A stretch of 64,000 nucleotides of DNA from positions 101,334-165,333 of the forward strand of contig NZ_QCZE01000004.1 in the NCBI RefSeq assembly GCF_003075035.1, written 5' to 3'. The number at the start of each line of letters is the position of its first letter. Position 1 is the first letter of the stretch. The notes under the pieces were generated by a model, which worked only from the letters and a program-made list of their open reading frames with translations, ran no database searches and was not told the DNA's origin. The position numbers and the translations under genes were made by a program. Source of the stretch: Zobellella maritima. GTDB lineage: Bacteria > Pseudomonadota > Gammaproteobacteria > Enterobacterales > Aeromonadaceae. Below, piece after piece: positions 7,315 through 18,153 of the stretch.

Positions 7315-8772
7315 TTATGCTTTGGAGGCGATGATCGAGGCCTTGTTGTTAAGCAGCAGTTGCCAGAGGGTCACCACCAGCAGGTTCAGGGCAATGCCCC
7401 AGAATCCCGGATGGAAGCCGAGCGGCGAAGACAGATAAAACTGATAGAGCAGGGTCAAGGCCCCCCCCAGGGCGGCGCCGGCGACCACGGAGCCCTTGCG
7501 CAGGCTCGGCATAAAGAGGGCGCCGAGCACCATGGGCATCAACTGCAGGATCAATCCGAAGGCACCCAGCAGCACGGCCACCAGCGAGGCGGGACTATAG
7601 AGGGCGAACAGATACCCCAGCAGGGACACCACCAGCACGCTGATTTGGATGGCCCGCACCACTGTGCCTTCCGAGGCATTGCGCAGCACGGAAATACAGA
7701 GGATATCGCGGACCACTATGGTCGCGGCAGTATGCGCCAGGTTGGCCCCGGTGGACATGGCGGCCGCCAGCGCACCGGACAGCATCAGGCCGGTGACCCA
7801 GGGGGAAAGATCAAGCACCTCCATCACCAGTTTCAGCAGCACCTCGTCGGGCTTGGCCAGGGGCGCGTCGGCAAAGGCCAGTATGCCGGCGAAACCGATC
7901 AGCAATAACGGTACCAACAGATAGGCGAACAGCGGGTAGAAGACGCTCACCTTGCGCAGGGTATAGGTGCTGTCGGCCGAGTAAAACTTCATGAACAGAT
8001 GAGGCCACATGGCGCCACCAAAGGCGCTCACCAGGATAGCGGTACTGAAGGCGCCCCAGCCCATGACGCCGGTGGCGCCCGGCATCACCAGGTATTCCGG
8101 CATCTGCAGCTGGAGCTGCTCAAACATGGGGCCGACGCCGCCAAACAGGCTGTCGGTCACCGTCCAGCCGAGGAACCAGGCGATGCCCACCATCATCACC
8201 CCCTGCATCAGGTTGGTCCAGCCGATACCCCCGAGCCCACTGCAGTAGACGTAGACGGCCACCACCAGAAAGGCTGCCAGCGCGCCCAGCCAGAAAGGCA
8301 CCAGACCGCCGGTCGCGGCCTGAAACAACAGGCCGGCACCGGCAATCTGAATGGCCAGATAGGGAATAAAGGCCACCACACTGACAATACCGGCGAAAGC
8401 CCCCAGGCTCTTGCTGTTGTAATGATGGGCAATCATGTCGGCCTGGGTCAGATAGCCGTGCCGCTTGCCCAGTTCACGTACCCGGGGTCCCATGATCCAG
8501 ATGATGATGGGGATCAGGCTCAGGTAGGCCAGGATATAGAGGGCGGGAGCCCCGTGCTTGTAGGCCCAGCCGGGTGCACCGAGGAAGGCGAATGCCGAAA
8601 ATATTTCCGCCCCCAGGATGAAAAACAGGATCACCACTCCCACGTGACGGCCACCGGCCACGTATTCCTCCAGGCTGGAGCCGGTGCCCTTGGTGCGGGC
8701 CCGTAGCCCGACCCATAACACCAGTACCAGATAAGTCAGGGTGATCCCGGTAACGATAATCGAATCAGACAT
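7315..8772 (-). CDS. Sodium:solute symporter (SSS) family transporter
   Basis: The ATG at 8772 (MSDSIIVTG) is chosen because GGAGG lies seven bases upstream; an earlier in-frame start would run through the preceding gene. The 485-residue protein has about 13 hydrophobic segments and the SSS fold pattern (FFILGAEIFSAFAFLGAPGWAY near the N-terminus, then LSGALAAAMSTGANLAHTAATI in the sodium-site region). It overlaps the small membrane protein gene by eight bases (ATGTCTGA), indicating translational coupling. It probably imports a carboxylate, amino acid derivative or acylated amino acid used by the M20 amidohydrolase. Confidence 0.88.
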   Translation of the reverse strand: MSDSIIVTGITLTYLVLVLWVGLRARTKGTGSSLEEYVAGGRHVGVVILFFILGAEIFSAFAFLGAPGWAYKHGAPALYILAYLSLIPIIIWIMGPRVRELGKRHGYLTQADMIAHHYNSKSLGAFAGIVSVVAFIPYLAIQIAGAGLLFQAATGGLVPFWLGALAAFLVVAVYVYCSGLGGIGWTNLMQGVMMVGIAWFLGWTVTDSLFGGVGPMFEQLQLQMPEYLVMPGATGVMGWGAFSTAILVSAFGGAMWPHLFMKFYSADSTYTLRKVSVFYPLFAYLLVPLLLIGFAGILAFADAPLAKPDEVLLKLVMEVLDLSPWVTGLMLSGALAAAMSTGANLAHTAATIVVRDILCISVLRNASEGTVVRAIQISVLVVSLLGYLFALYSPASLVAVLLGAFGLILQLMPMVLGALFMPSLRKGSVVAGAALGGALTLLYQFYLSSPLGFHPGFWGIALNLLVVTLWQLLLNNKASIIASKA

Positions 8773-8971
8773 CTTGCTTGCCTCCATGCACCTTGATAAA
8801 GGCCGCCAGCAAGCCGGCAAACAGCAGGAACATCCACAGGATGTACCAGAAGAATAAAAATGGCAGGCCCAGCACAGTGGGTTCGTAACGGTTGGCGATC
8901 AGGGCGCCTGGCCAGATCATGGCCAGGGTGCAGAGCACAAAATGCAGCCCTATCCAGTAGTTGCTTCGCAT
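8765..8971 (-). CDS. Small membrane protein, DUF3311-like symporter partner
   Basis: The start at 8971 (MRSNYWIG) follows an AAGGAG site. The 68-residue product has two transmembrane segments (FVLCTLAMIWPGAL and FLFFWYILWMFLLFAGLLAAFI) and a short charged C-terminus. Small two-helix proteins of this kind precede SSS symporters in several operons, much as YhdT precedes PanF. The stop overlaps the symporter start, so the two are made together. The exact role is unknown; a stabilising or accessory subunit is inferred. Confidence 0.75.
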   Translation of the reverse strand: MRSNYWIGLHFVLCTLAMIWPGALIANRYEPTVLGLPFLFFWYILWMFLLFAGLLAAFIKVHGGKQDV

Positions 8972-9130
8972 ACGGCATCTCCTTTGCAATGTGATTTCTT
9001 ACCATCCAGTCAGGACAGTTGACATTTCAAAAGATAGCGGCGAAAGAGAGATACAGAAAATATCAAATAAATATACAAGCCATGCTTTTAAGGTATGCTT
9101 TACGGAGCGACATAAGAGGATAAGAAACCA

Positions 9131-10042
9131 ATGGACTTTCGCCAGTTACGTTATTTTGTCGCCATAGTGGAAGAAGGCTCCATTTCTGCGGCCAGCCGCA
9201 GGGTGCATATCGCCCAGCCGGCCTTGACCCGTCAAATCCACGCCCTGGAAGCCGATTTGGGGGTCAGCCTGTTCGACCGCGGTGCCAGGGGCATTCGTCT
9301 TACGGTGACCGGCAAGGCCCTGTACGAAGAGGCAAAACAGCTGCTGGAAGACAGGGAGAGGGTCATCGCCCGTATCGCCTCCCTCGGCCAGGGAGTCACC
9401 GGCAAGGTGACCGTAGGGGTAACCGTGGCCCATCTGTGGGTACCGGAAATAAAGCAGGTGCTGTCCGGTTTTCGGGAACGCTATCCCCGGGTGGCCTTGG
9501 AGGTTTTTCCGCTGTTGTCCGGCCCCCAAAGCGAAAAACTGAAAGACGGCTCCATCGACGCCGGCTTTCTCTATATAGACGATAACAGCCCGGACTATTT
9601 AAGGGCCCGGATGTTTCACAAGGACAACCTGGTGCTGGCCGTGCCCGAGTGCTCCCCCCTGGTCGGCGCGCCGCCCGATAAAGTCGCGCATCTGAGCCAG
9701 TATAATTTTGTCTGGGGGCCGCGCAGCTCGTCGCCCGTGTATTACGACCGCATGCTTGCCTATATGCACCAGCTGGGTTTCTATCCCAAGGTAGTCCAGA
9801 TAGGCGCGGATAATGTCACCATCCTCAGCCTGGTGGCCGCAGGCCTGGGCATATCCATCGTCCCCGGAGACTGCAAATGGATATCGCCGCCCGGCGTCAG
9901 TTTTATCGACATGCCCGAGCTGGCGTTATGCGACATGTCGGTGTCCTTTGCCTGGAACACCAACAACCACTCACCCGCCTTGCAGAACTTTATCAATACC
10001 GTGCTCGACGGCAGCCACATACCGACACCGGACAATTGTTAA
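9131..10042 (+). CDS. LysR family transcriptional regulator
   Basis: A 303-residue LTTR with the N-terminal winged helix-turn-helix (DFRQLRYFVAIVEEGSIS, then ASRRVHIAQPALTRQIHALE) and a periplasmic-binding-protein-like effector domain from about residue 90. It is close in style to the Cbl/NAC/GltR branch beginning MDFRQLRYF. It is transcribed away from the DUF3311/SSS/M20 operon with about 160 bp between starts, the usual layout for an LTTR that controls its divergent neighbour. The effector is likely the substrate or product of the amidohydrolase. Confidence 0.88.
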   Translation: MDFRQLRYFVAIVEEGSISAASRRVHIAQPALTRQIHALEADLGVSLFDRGARGIRLTVTGKALYEEAKQLLEDRERVIARIASLGQGVTGKVTVGVTVAHLWVPEIKQVLSGFRERYPRVALEVFPLLSGPQSEKLKDGSIDAGFLYIDDNSPDYLRARMFHKDNLVLAVPECSPLVGAPPDKVAHLSQYNFVWGPRSSSPVYYDRMLAYMHQLGFYPKVVQIGADNVTILSLVAAGLGISIVPGDCKWISPPGVSFIDMPELALCDMSVSFAWNTNNHSPALQNFINTVLDGSHIPTPDNC

Positions 10043-10146
10043 ATTAATGTTCTAATACTTATGTCCAATACCACAAGTACGTAACACGCCACATACTGAG
10101 GCTCTGATATGACACCAGCACGATGACCATCATCAAGGAGATTACC

Positions 10147-11610
10147 GTGTCAGATGCCAACACCCAAAGCTATCGCTCCCAGCGTCGGCCACGCCGCGAC
10201 TTCGACAGCCGTGCCGCCTACCTGGAACATGAGCTCTCTATCATGTCCCCCAAACGCTGGCGGCTGAACCTTCCCTTCAAGGACTACAGCTTCGAGCTGG
10301 AAGATTTGGTGCCGGCCCTGGCGGCCACCATCGGCAAGATAGTCATGGTAGCCGCCGTGGTTGCCGCCTTCGCCGGTCCCCTGGGACTGTCCGATGCCTT
10401 CGTGGTGGAAAACGTCCGCTTCGAAATGCTGATCGCCGCCCTGCTGTTCGTGATCCTGTTCTCGGGGCTGATCAATCCCACCGCCAACCTGGCCGGTACT
10501 CATGGCCCCATGATCCCGCTCATCCCCCTGATCGTCGCCTCCGGTGGCCACCCTCTGGCACTGGGGCTGCTGGTCGGTTTGTTTGGTTTACTGCTCAGTA
10601 TCAGCAAGGGCGGCAGCAAGCTGATGGCACTGACCAGCGACGGCGTACGCGGCGGTCTGCTGATTTACCTGGGTGCTGTGGGACTGCTCAGCCAAATCAA
10701 GGCGCTCACCTCCTGGGCCAATGGTCTGGACATGGGCTACATTGCCTTTGCGGTGATCCTGAGCACCATCATTATGTATGCACTGCTGGCGCGGCTGGAA
10801 ATGCGCTGGTTGTCGATCCCGCTCGGCTCAGGCATCGCCTTCCTGATCGCCATCGCCCTGGGGGCACCGTTCGAGTTCGTCACCGAGCCCGGCGTGCCGC
10901 ACCTTTCTCCTTCCTACTGGTGGGGTGAAAACACCGGCTGGCAGATGGGCTGGCCCGAGCTGCATCACTTCATCAGCGTGGCACCTTTCGCGGTGCTGGC
11001 AGTGGCCATGTGGTCACCTGACTTCATGGGGCACCGGGTGTTCCAGGAACTGAACTACCCGAAAAAAGCCGACAAGGTGCTGATGAACGTGGATGACACC
11101 ATGAGCATTGCCTCGGTCCGCCAGGCGGTGGGCAGCCTGCTGGGTGGCGGCAACCTCACTTCTTCCTGGGGCACCTACATGATCCCCGCCGCCATCGCCA
11201 AGCGCCCCATCCCCGCCGGCGCCATACTGACCGGCATCATGTGCATCATTGCCGCCCTCTGGGGTTACCCCATGGATCTGGCGGTATGGGCACCGGTATT
11301 GCGGGTAGCGCTGATCGTGGGGGTTTTCATGCCGCTGTTGGAAGCCGGCATGCAGATGACCCGCAACACCACCAGCAGTCAGTCTGCCGGCATAGTGGTG
11401 TTCGCCTCCGCCTTCGTCAATCCGGTCTTCGGCTGGTCCATGACCATGCTGCTCGACAACCTGGGGCTGATCGGCGACAAGGAACGCGGCAAAAAGCTGC
11501 GCCGGATGGACCGCTGGGTGATCCCGGGCATTACCTTTGTCATCCTGCTCGGCATCATGGCCGCCGTGGGCATGCTGCCGGGGATTCCGGCACTGATCAC
11601 TGCAGAATAA
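10147..11610 (+). CDS. DUF3360 family membrane transporter
   Basis: The GTG at 10147 has AAGGAG at the right distance; an ATG at 10123 in the same frame is possible but lacks a good site. The 487-residue protein has a soluble N-terminal stretch (HELSIMSPKRWRLNLPFKDY) and about 12 membrane segments. Segments such as AATIGKIVMVAAVVAAFAGP, LAGTHGPMIPLIPLIVASGG and SSWGTYMIPAAIAKRPIPAG are characteristic of the DUF3360 family, which is distantly related to sulfate permease/xanthine-uracil type carriers. The substrate is unknown. It is followed by a strong terminator, so it is probably monocistronic. Confidence 0.85.
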   Translation: MSDANTQSYRSQRRPRRDFDSRAAYLEHELSIMSPKRWRLNLPFKDYSFELEDLVPALAATIGKIVMVAAVVAAFAGPLGLSDAFVVENVRFEMLIAALLFVILFSGLINPTANLAGTHGPMIPLIPLIVASGGHPLALGLLVGLFGLLLSISKGGSKLMALTSDGVRGGLLIYLGAVGLLSQIKALTSWANGLDMGYIAFAVILSTIIMYALLARLEMRWLSIPLGSGIAFLIAIALGAPFEFVTEPGVPHLSPSYWWGENTGWQMGWPELHHFISVAPFAVLAVAMWSPDFMGHRVFQELNYPKKADKVLMNVDDTMSIASVRQAVGSLLGGGNLTSSWGTYMIPAAIAKRPIPAGAILTGIMCIIAALWGYPMDLAVWAPVLRVALIVGVFMPLLEAGMQMTRNTTSSQSAGIVVFASAFVNPVFGWSMTMLLDNLGLIGDKERGKKLRRMDRWVIPGITFVILLGIMAAVGMLPGIPALITAE

Positions 11611-11627
11611 TAAGCGCCGTAGTACTG

Positions 11628-11657
11628 AAAAGCCGGAGCTCAAGCTCCGGCTTTTTT
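11628..11657 (+). terminator. Rho-independent terminator after the DUF3360 gene
   Basis: AGCCGGAGCT (11631-11640), a CA loop step and AGCTCCGGCT (11643-11652) form a GC-rich stem followed by a run of T. Confidence 0.92.
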
Positions 11658-11750
11658 GTTGTTATCTCCTGGCCCTGGCTTTTGGCCACCAGTCCTTCAA
11701 GCGATCGCAATGCCAAGCAGGCGACAATAATTTGTGACCAAAAGACAGCC

Positions 11751-14700
11751 TCACACTTTACCGCTGACCGCAAATTCCGGCGCCAGCCGGCTCAGGCCCA
11801 GTCCCTGACTCTTGCTCAGCTTGATTTGCACCGGTACCCGCTCTTTCAGCGCCTCGATATGACTGATCACCCCTATCATCTTGCCGCTGGCGTTTAGCGC
11901 ATCCAGCGCATCCAGCGCCACTTCCAGGGTTTCCGCATCCAGGGTGCCAAAACCCTCATCCAGAAACAGCGAGTCGATACGGGTCTTGCTGCTCACCAGA
12001 TCCGACAGCGCCAGAGCCAGTGCCAGACTGACCAGGAAGCTCTCACCGCCGGACAAGGTCTGGGTGTCGCGCGCCACGTCCGCCTGCCAGGTGTCGATCA
12101 CCGCCAGTTCCAGCTCGCCACCGGCCTTGCGCGCCAGCCGGTAACGGCCATGCAGCCGTATCAGATGCTGATTGGCCAGCAGCACTAGGTGCTCCAGCGT
12201 CAGCCCCTGGGCGAAGCGTCGATACTTGGCGCCGTCGGCCGAGCCGATAAGGTGATTCAGCTGCTCCCAGAGCTGCAATTGCTGCCGCTGCGCCACTATA
12301 TCGGCAAACAACGCCTGTTGCTGCTCCCTTTGCTGTCGATCCCGCGCCAACCGCTCCCCTAGCCCGCCCAGGCGCTGCAGCAGGCCGCTTTCCGCCTGTT
12401 GCAGCTGTGCTACCCGCTCCTCCAGCACCGGCAGGGGATCCGGCTGCTGTTCGCCCAACTGCTGCCACTCCTGCTCCACCCGCTCAAGCAGGGTCCTGGC
12501 ACGCTCGAAACCCTGCTGCAACTGCCGGAGACGAGCTTCCAGCTGCTCCCGCTGTTCATCACTCAGCAGCGCCGCCATAAAGGCCGCCTCATCGGCAAAG
12601 CCGCTTTGGGCCAGTGCCTGTTGCCATTGCCGCTGCCGATCGCCGAGCTCGGTATCCAGCTCTGCCAGCTGCTGGCGTTCCCGTTCCAGCACCGCACCCT
12701 GGCGCTGCTGTTCATCGTTCAGTGTTTGCAGTCGCGCACCGGTTTCATCCAACGCTTTCTGAAGATTGGATGCGGCCACCGGCTCGCCTTCGGGCTTCCC
12801 CAGCGCCTGCCAGCCCTGTTGCCAATGCCGGTACTGGCGCTCCGCCTCGGCCAGGCCGGTAGCCAGTTGCTGACGCCGTTGCTCCAGCTGCCGTTGCTGT
12901 TGTTGCTGCTGCTGCCAGTGGTGCCATTGCTGTTCGGTGTGCTGTAGCCAAAGGTGCCAGTCGTCTGGCCGGCCCCGGCCCTGCTCACCCAGGGCGGTCA
13001 TCAGTTTCTGCTCCAGCTCCGCAACCTGTTGCCGGGCAACCTGCAGCTCGTTATCCAACTGCTGCCGCTCACGCTGCAGGTTTTGCTGCTGCAGCTCCAG
13101 CAGCTGTTGCTGATGCGTACACTCACCAACCTGATTACTGGCCGCCTGCCTTGCCTGCTCCACCCCGTTAAGCACGGTTTTGGCCGCCTCCAGCCGTTCG
13201 CTTTGCTGCTCCAGCCGGGCCAGCTGTTGCCGGCGCTCACTCAGTTGCTCTACCCAGTCGGATCCCGACAATATCAGCGATTGCAGGGTCTCGTTTTGCC
13301 GTCTCATCTGCTGCTCAATGGCCCCGGTCAGACTTTGTACTCGCTGCCGGGTTTGCTCCTGTGCCGACTTGCGCTCCCCCTGCAGACCACTCAGCCGCTG
13401 GCCCTGCTGCTCCATGACCTCCAGTTCGGTCTGCTTTTGGGCCAGCGCCTCGGCGGTACTGTCATCCAGCGCCTGATAGGCTTCGATGGCCGGGTGAGAT
13501 TCGCTGCCACAGAGGGGGCAGGCCTGTCCGGGCTGCAACTGTTCCCTGTGCTGTTCAAGAGAACGGATCAACTTTTCCTGCTCCAGCAACCGGGCTTTGT
13601 CATGCACCTGCTCCTTAAGCTGACGATACCGCTCGCGGACTTGCGCCAGCTGTTGTTCGCCCTGTATCCACTCGGTCTCAAGCCGGACCAGCTTTTGCTG
13701 CTCCTGCTGCAACTCGTTCTGCTGATCCTGTAACCAGTCGGCTCCCTGTTGCAGGGCTTGCCAGGCGGGCAGCTCACGACGCAGCTGCTGCAGCCGGGCC
13801 TTCATCGTGGCTTCGGTGTCATTTCCCAGCAGCTGCTCCAACGCCTGCTGTTGTTGCCGGTATTGCTGCTCCGCCTGCTTTCGGGCCTGCTCCGACTCCC
13901 CCAGTTGTTGTGTTAGTCGCCGGATCTCGGCCCCGGTCTGTTGTTGCTGCTTGTCATTGCTCTGCAGCCGCTCCTGCAGCCCCTTCCCCTGTTGCTGTAA
14001 CCGGGCCAGCTGCTCCACGGTGGCGCGCCAGCCCGCCAGTTGCTCGCCCAGCTGTTCACCTGCCGGGTTGGCGACCATGGCCCGAGCCAGTCGTTGCTGC
14101 TCCTGCTCAAGCTCTTGGTCCTGCGCCAACAAGGCCTGGTGATGCTGACGCGCAAGCGACACGCCTTGCCAACTGCACTGGTTACGCTCCGTCGCCAAGG
14201 TACTCAGGGTGCTCTGACGGCTCTCCAGCTGGGCGGTCAGTATTTTAAAACGCGCTTCGCTTTGCTGCACTTGCTGCCAGACGGGCTTCAACCGAGATGC
14301 AGGCCCAGCGGCATCCAGCCGCGTCTGTAGGGGGGCGGCCTGCGCCAGCGCCGTTTCTGCCTGTTGCCGTTCCTGCCGGGCGCCGGCCAACTGCTGTTCG
14401 CACCGATCCCATGCCTGCCGGCGCTGCCATGCCGCCCGGGCCTGCCGCAGTTCTTGCTGTCGCGCCGTCAGCTCCTGCCCTAATCCGATTTCTTCTTCTA
14501 CTATCTGCCGACGTTCTTCTTCACTCAGCAACGTCACCCCTTCCGCCCTGGCCTCACGCTGTGCCAGTTCCGCCTTGCGCTCCCGGGTCTGTTCGAACAC
14601 CTGCCTTGATATCTGGGCGTAGATATCGGTGCCGGTCAGCTCTTCCAGCAGCTCGGCCCGTTCATTGGCATTGGCGTGCAGGAAGGCAGCAAAACCGCCC

Positions 14701-15161
14701 TGGGCCAGCAACATGGATTTGGTAAAACGGCCAAAATCCAGCCCGCTCAAGGCTTCGGTCAGCTTCAGCTTGTCGCCGACTTTCTCGGCCAGAATGGTCC
14801 CGTCCAGCCGGGCCAGCTCCACCCTCGGCGCCTGCAGCTTGCCGTCGACCTTGTCTCGGGCCCGGCGCTGACTCCAGAAGGCGCGGTAGCCTTCGCCCTT
14901 GACTTCGAACTCCACCTCCGCCAGGCAGTCGGCGGTATGGCGGGTCATCAGCTCGTTGCCGGCGGCCGACACCGTCTTGATGCGTGGCGTTTCGTGATAG
15001 AGCGCCAGACAGATGGCATCGAGCAGGGTGGTCTTGCCGGCGCCGGTGGGGCCGGTAATGGCGAACAGGCCGTTGTCCCGGAAGGGGGTGCCGGTAAAGT
15101 CGATTTTCCACTCCCCTTTCAGGGAGTTCAGGTTTTTCAGGCGCAGGCTGAGGATCTTCAT
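11751..15161 (-). CDS. sbcC: Exonuclease SbcCD, ATPase subunit SbcC
   Basis: The 1136-residue SMC/Rad50-like ATPase has Walker [14 protein letters not shown] near residue 39, two very long Gln/Leu-rich coiled-coil arms, a zinc-hook CPLCG near residue 545, the ABC signature LSGGES and Walker [13 protein letters not shown] near the C-terminus. With SbcD it forms the nuclease that opens DNA hairpins and processes palindromes and double-strand ends. Its start overlaps the sbcD stop by four bases, the normal coupled arrangement. Length is slightly above the E. coli protein (about 1048), the excess lying in the coiled coils. Confidence 0.95.
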   Translation of the reverse strand: MKILSLRLKNLNSLKGEWKIDFTGTPFRDNGLFAITGPTGAGKTTLLDAICLALYHETPRIKTVSAAGNELMTRHTADCLAEVEFEVKGEGYRAFWSQRRARDKVDGKLQAPRVELARLDGTILAEKVGDKLKLTEALSGLDFGRFTKSMLLAQGGFAAFLHANANERAELLEELTGTDIYAQISRQVFEQTRERKAELAQREARAEGVTLLSEEERRQIVEEEIGLGQELTARQQELRQARAAWQRRQAWDRCEQQLAGARQERQQAETALAQAAPLQTRLDAAGPASRLKPVWQQVQQSEARFKILTAQLESRQSTLSTLATERNQCSWQGVSLARQHHQALLAQDQELEQEQQRLARAMVANPAGEQLGEQLAGWRATVEQLARLQQQGKGLQERLQSNDKQQQQTGAEIRRLTQQLGESEQARKQAEQQYRQQQQALEQLLGNDTEATMKARLQQLRRELPAWQALQQGADWLQDQQNELQQEQQKLVRLETEWIQGEQQLAQVRERYRQLKEQVHDKARLLEQEKLIRSLEQHREQLQPGQACPLCGSESHPAIEAYQALDDSTAEALAQKQTELEVMEQQGQRLSGLQGERKSAQEQTRQRVQSLTGAIEQQMRRQNETLQSLILSGSDWVEQLSERRQQLARLEQQSERLEAAKTVLNGVEQARQAASNQVGECTHQQQLLELQQQNLQRERQQLDNELQVARQQVAELEQKLMTALGEQGRGRPDDWHLWLQHTEQQWHHWQQQQQQQRQLEQRRQQLATGLAEAERQYRHWQQGWQALGKPEGEPVAASNLQKALDETGARLQTLNDEQQRQGAVLERERQQLAELDTELGDRQRQWQQALAQSGFADEAAFMAALLSDEQREQLEARLRQLQQGFERARTLLERVEQEWQQLGEQQPDPLPVLEERVAQLQQAESGLLQRLGGLGERLARDRQQREQQQALFADIVAQRQQLQLWEQLNHLIGSADGAKYRRFAQGLTLEHLVLLANQHLIRLHGRYRLARKAGGELELAVIDTWQADVARDTQTLSGGESFLVSLALALALSDLVSSKTRIDSLFLDEGFGTLDAETLEVALDALDALNASGKMIGVISHIEALKERVPVQIKLSKSQGLGLSRLAPEFAVSGKV

Positions 15162-16369
15162 GCATCTTCCTCCATCTGCACCAGCAGCTGATGATAGAGC
15201 GTGTTCAATGCTTGCTGCCGTTCCGCCTCCAGGGGTTCGGACGCCAGCCGTTGCTCGAATACCTCCACCGGTGTCAGCTCGCTCAGGGTCAGGCCCCGCT
15301 CTGCCGTCAGCCCGTCCCCGCTCCGGGTTTGCTGCCGGCGCACCAGCAGGATGTCCAGCGGCAAACCCTCGGCCAGCTGCTGCACCCTGGGTTGCAGATC
15401 GCTCAGATAATCATCACCGGTCACAGTGACTTCCAGCCACACCGGCACTGCGCTGTTGTCCGATACCTTCTTCATCTCTGCCGCCAGCTCGTCCAGATTA
15501 CCCCGCAATCGCGCCAGCGGTTGAAAGGTCGGTACCGGCAAGGGTGTCACCGTCCGCAATCCCTCACCGTTCGCCTCGACCAGCAGCACCTCTTTCTGCT
15601 GCCCAACCTCATCGAAGCTCAGTGCGATGGGCGAACCGCAGTAACGAATGTGGTCATGACCGCCCACCTTCTGCGGCCGGTGGATATGACCCAGGGCAAT
15701 ATAATCGGCCGGGGGAAAGGCGCTGGCGGGAAAGGCCTCCAGGGTGCCGATATAGATTTCCCGTACCGAGTCGCTGCTGCTGGCCCCCACAGTGGTAAGG
15801 TGTCCGGTGGCAACAATGGGCAACGGCAGCCCCAGCTGCCGGCGCTGTTGTTCCGCCCGCTCGAACAGTTGTTGATAATGGCTGGCAATGGCCTGTTGCA
15901 GGGCCTGCTGCTTGTCGGCAGCGCTTTGTCCGGCTTCGCTGGCCATCACCTCACGCGCCCGAATGAAGGGCACGGCACACAATACCGCACCTGGCCGGCC
16001 GTTTTTGTCCGACAGCACCAGCACCTGATGATCCATGTGGTCCTGCAGGCCCGGTATCACCTGTACATTCAGGCATCCCAACAGGCTGCGGGATTCATTC
16101 AACATGGCCACCGAGTCATGATTCCCGCCCAGTATCACCAGCTGGGCACCGGTTTGCTGCAGCTCGACAATAAAGCCGTTATAAAGCTCGCGCGCATAGC
16201 TGGGCGGTGTACCGGTATCGAATACGTCTCCCGCCACCAGCACCACATCCACCCCATGGGCCATCACCTGCCCGACCAGCCAATGCAGGAAGGCCTTGTG
16301 TTCATCGAAACGGGTTTTGCCCATGAAGTGCTGGCCCAGATGCCAGTCGGAGGTGTGCAGTATGCGCAT
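15158..16369 (-). CDS. sbcD: Exonuclease SbcCD, nuclease subunit SbcD
   Basis: A 403-residue Mre11-type phosphoesterase. Metal-binding motifs are DWHLG (residues 8-12), GDVFDT, GGNHDS and GHIH. It pairs with SbcC to cleave hairpins and DNA ends. It is the first gene of the sbcDC operon; the start at 16369 lies about 125 bp from the divergent EamA transporter gene. Confidence 0.95.
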   Translation of the reverse strand: MRILHTSDWHLGQHFMGKTRFDEHKAFLHWLVGQVMAHGVDVVLVAGDVFDTGTPPSYARELYNGFIVELQQTGAQLVILGGNHDSVAMLNESRSLLGCLNVQVIPGLQDHMDHQVLVLSDKNGRPGAVLCAVPFIRAREVMASEAGQSAADKQQALQQAIASHYQQLFERAEQQRRQLGLPLPIVATGHLTTVGASSSDSVREIYIGTLEAFPASAFPPADYIALGHIHRPQKVGGHDHIRYCGSPIALSFDEVGQQKEVLLVEANGEGLRTVTPLPVPTFQPLARLRGNLDELAAEMKKVSDNSAVPVWLEVTVTGDDYLSDLQPRVQQLAEGLPLDILLVRRQQTRSGDGLTAERGLTLSELTPVEVFEQRLASEPLEAERQQALNTLYHQLLVQMEEDA

Positions 16370-16494
16370 GGTGACTCTTGTTGATGACGGCGGTGCCCGC
16401 TATTAAACCCGCTAAGCCGATGGCTGGCAAATCTCCCTTGGCGGCGTGATAAAACTTGCTAGACTGAGCCTTTCCCGCTGATTTGTCGTGATAC

Positions 16495-17394
16495 ATGCCC
16501 TTTTCATATGATTACCTTGCCCTGGCCGCCGCTGCCTGCTGGGCGGTGGCCAGCCTGCTGTCGGCCAATGCTGCCCGCCACCTGGGGGCCTTCGCCTTTT
16601 CCCGCTGGCGCATGTTCTGCGTCAGCCTGATGCTCTGGCTGGCTGCCCTGGTAACCGGCGGTTGGGCGACACTCACCCCTGATTCCATAACGATTATGGC
16701 GATTTCTGGGCTGATCGGCATTTTTATCGGCGATACCGCGCTGTTTGCCGCCATGAACCGGCTCGGCCCCCGCCGGGCCGGTGTGCTGTTTGCCACCCAT
16801 GCGCTGTTTTCCGCCCTGCTGGCTTATCTTATTTTCGATGAGATAATTGCAGGTTGGACTCTGTTCGGCTGTTTCCTGCTGGTCGGCGGGGTAATGACCG
16901 CCATCTTCATGGGTAAGCGCAGCAACGAGACCCACGCCTGGGAACAGGACAGCGGCAGCACCTGGCCGGGCATCGGCCTGGGGCTGTTGTCGGCCCTGTG
17001 TCAGTCGGTGGCGACCCTGATGGTCAAACCCACCATGGAGGGTTCGGTGGATCCGGTATCCGCCTCCGCCGTCCGCATGACGGTGGCTTTTCTCGCCCAC
17101 CTGATACTACTTTGGTGCGGGCTCTCGCTCGCCAAACCCCTGCGCCGCATCAACTGGCCGGTGTTCTGCATGGTGGCGTTGAATGCCTTTCTGGCGATGG
17201 GGGTAGGCATGACCCTGATATTGCTGGCCCTCCGTTACGGAGAAGTGGGCATGGTCGCCATGCTCAGTTCGGTCAGCCCGGTACTGGTGCTGCCGTTACT
17301 CTGGCTGGTGATGAAGCGACGACCCGCCAATGGCGCCTGGCTGGGAGCCCTGGCAACCGTGATTGGCACAGCCATGATAGTGTCACGGCACTAA
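16495..17394 (+). CDS. EamA/DMT family transporter
   Basis: The 299-residue protein has ten predicted membrane helices in two homologous five-helix halves, the drug/metabolite transporter fold. Landmarks are a first-half segment RLGPRRAGVLFATHALFSAL and a second-half segment YGEVGMVAMLSSVSPVLVLPL near the C-terminus. Members export amino acids, purines or other metabolites; the substrate is unknown. It is divergent from sbcD and convergent with the GST gene. Confidence 0.85.
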   Translation: MPFSYDYLALAAAACWAVASLLSANAARHLGAFAFSRWRMFCVSLMLWLAALVTGGWATLTPDSITIMAISGLIGIFIGDTALFAAMNRLGPRRAGVLFATHALFSALLAYLIFDEIIAGWTLFGCFLLVGGVMTAIFMGKRSNETHAWEQDSGSTWPGIGLGLLSALCQSVATLMVKPTMEGSVDPVSASAVRMTVAFLAHLILLWCGLSLAKPLRRINWPVFCMVALNAFLAMGVGMTLILLALRYGEVGMVAMLSSVSPVLVLPLLWLVMKRRPANGAWLGALATVIGTAMIVSRH

Positions 17395-17410
17395 GGGGTA
17401 TTTCGCTTCC

Positions 17411-18031
17411 CTAAAACTGCAGACCCTCTTCCTCCAGCGCCCGGCGCACCCCGGGATCTTCTTTCATGTCCTGGAAATGCCGCGCCAAATGGGGATAGGG
17501 CTCCAGTCCATTGGGCATCACCAGGGTCGCCCAGAACGCCATGGTAAAGCCGTAGGCGTCGATAATGCTTTTGTGCTCGTCCATATAGTAGGTGCGACTG
17601 GCCAGGTGGTTGTCCATCCGCTTCAACAGCCGGTCTACCCGTTCGGGCACGGCGGCCTTGATGGCATCCTGAGCCGCATAGCTGCGATCCCTGGTGTATT
17701 TTCTCGGGGCGAAATAGGGCACAAAGGCCCCGAACACGTCCGAGCAGAAGAAACTCAGCCAGTAATCACACTGGTATTGCAACACCGGATCCGTTCCAGG
17801 GCCCAGAAACTCCCCTTCGGGCAGCCGCGCCAGATAACGCAGGATGGCCGTGGTCTGGTAAAGCGCCCCCATATCCTCGGTGATCAGCACTGGCACCGCT
17901 GCCATGTAATTGATTTTAAGAAACTCCGGATCCCGGGTATTGGCCTTTTCCAGTTCGTAGGGCTGCCCCAGCCAGGCCAGCACTATATGAGGGGCCAGCG
18001 AGCTGGAGCCGGACTTGTAATAAAGCTTCAT
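17411..18031 (-). CDS. Glutathione S-transferase family protein
   Basis: AGGAGG upstream supports the ATG at 18031 (MKLYYKSG), giving 206 residues. The N-domain starts MKLYYKSGSSSLAPHIVLAW, with the beta3-alpha3 region AAVPVLITEDMGALYQTTAI that binds glutathione; the C-domain is helical. It is of the bacterial GstB/beta-like group. It lies downstream of, and on the same strand as, a MarR regulator gene (123 bp gap), which suggests regulation in response to electrophiles or phenolics, though this is inference. Confidence 0.85.
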   Translation of the reverse strand: MKLYYKSGSSSLAPHIVLAWLGQPYELEKANTRDPEFLKINYMAAVPVLITEDMGALYQTTAILRYLARLPEGEFLGPGTDPVLQYQCDYWLSFFCSDVFGAFVPYFAPRKYTRDRSYAAQDAIKAAVPERVDRLLKRMDNHLASRTYYMDEHKSIIDAYGFTMAFWATLVMPNGLEPYPHLARHFQDMKEDPGVRRALEEEGLQF

Positions 18032-18153
18032 TGCCTGACCTCCTTGGGGAAAAGGCCGCCATGATGTCATGGGCAAGTCCGTAAAACAGGCAGCCTGTTT
18101 TTAGTATCAGCAGGAAAGGGGGAAAAGGCGACCCATAGAGGAGCCGGCGGCGC

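Noticed and set aside
12399..13733. Long Leu/Gln-rich plus-strand frames opposite sbcC
   Set aside because: They arise from the CAG/CTG-rich coiled-coil coding of sbcC on the other strand and lack any independent support.
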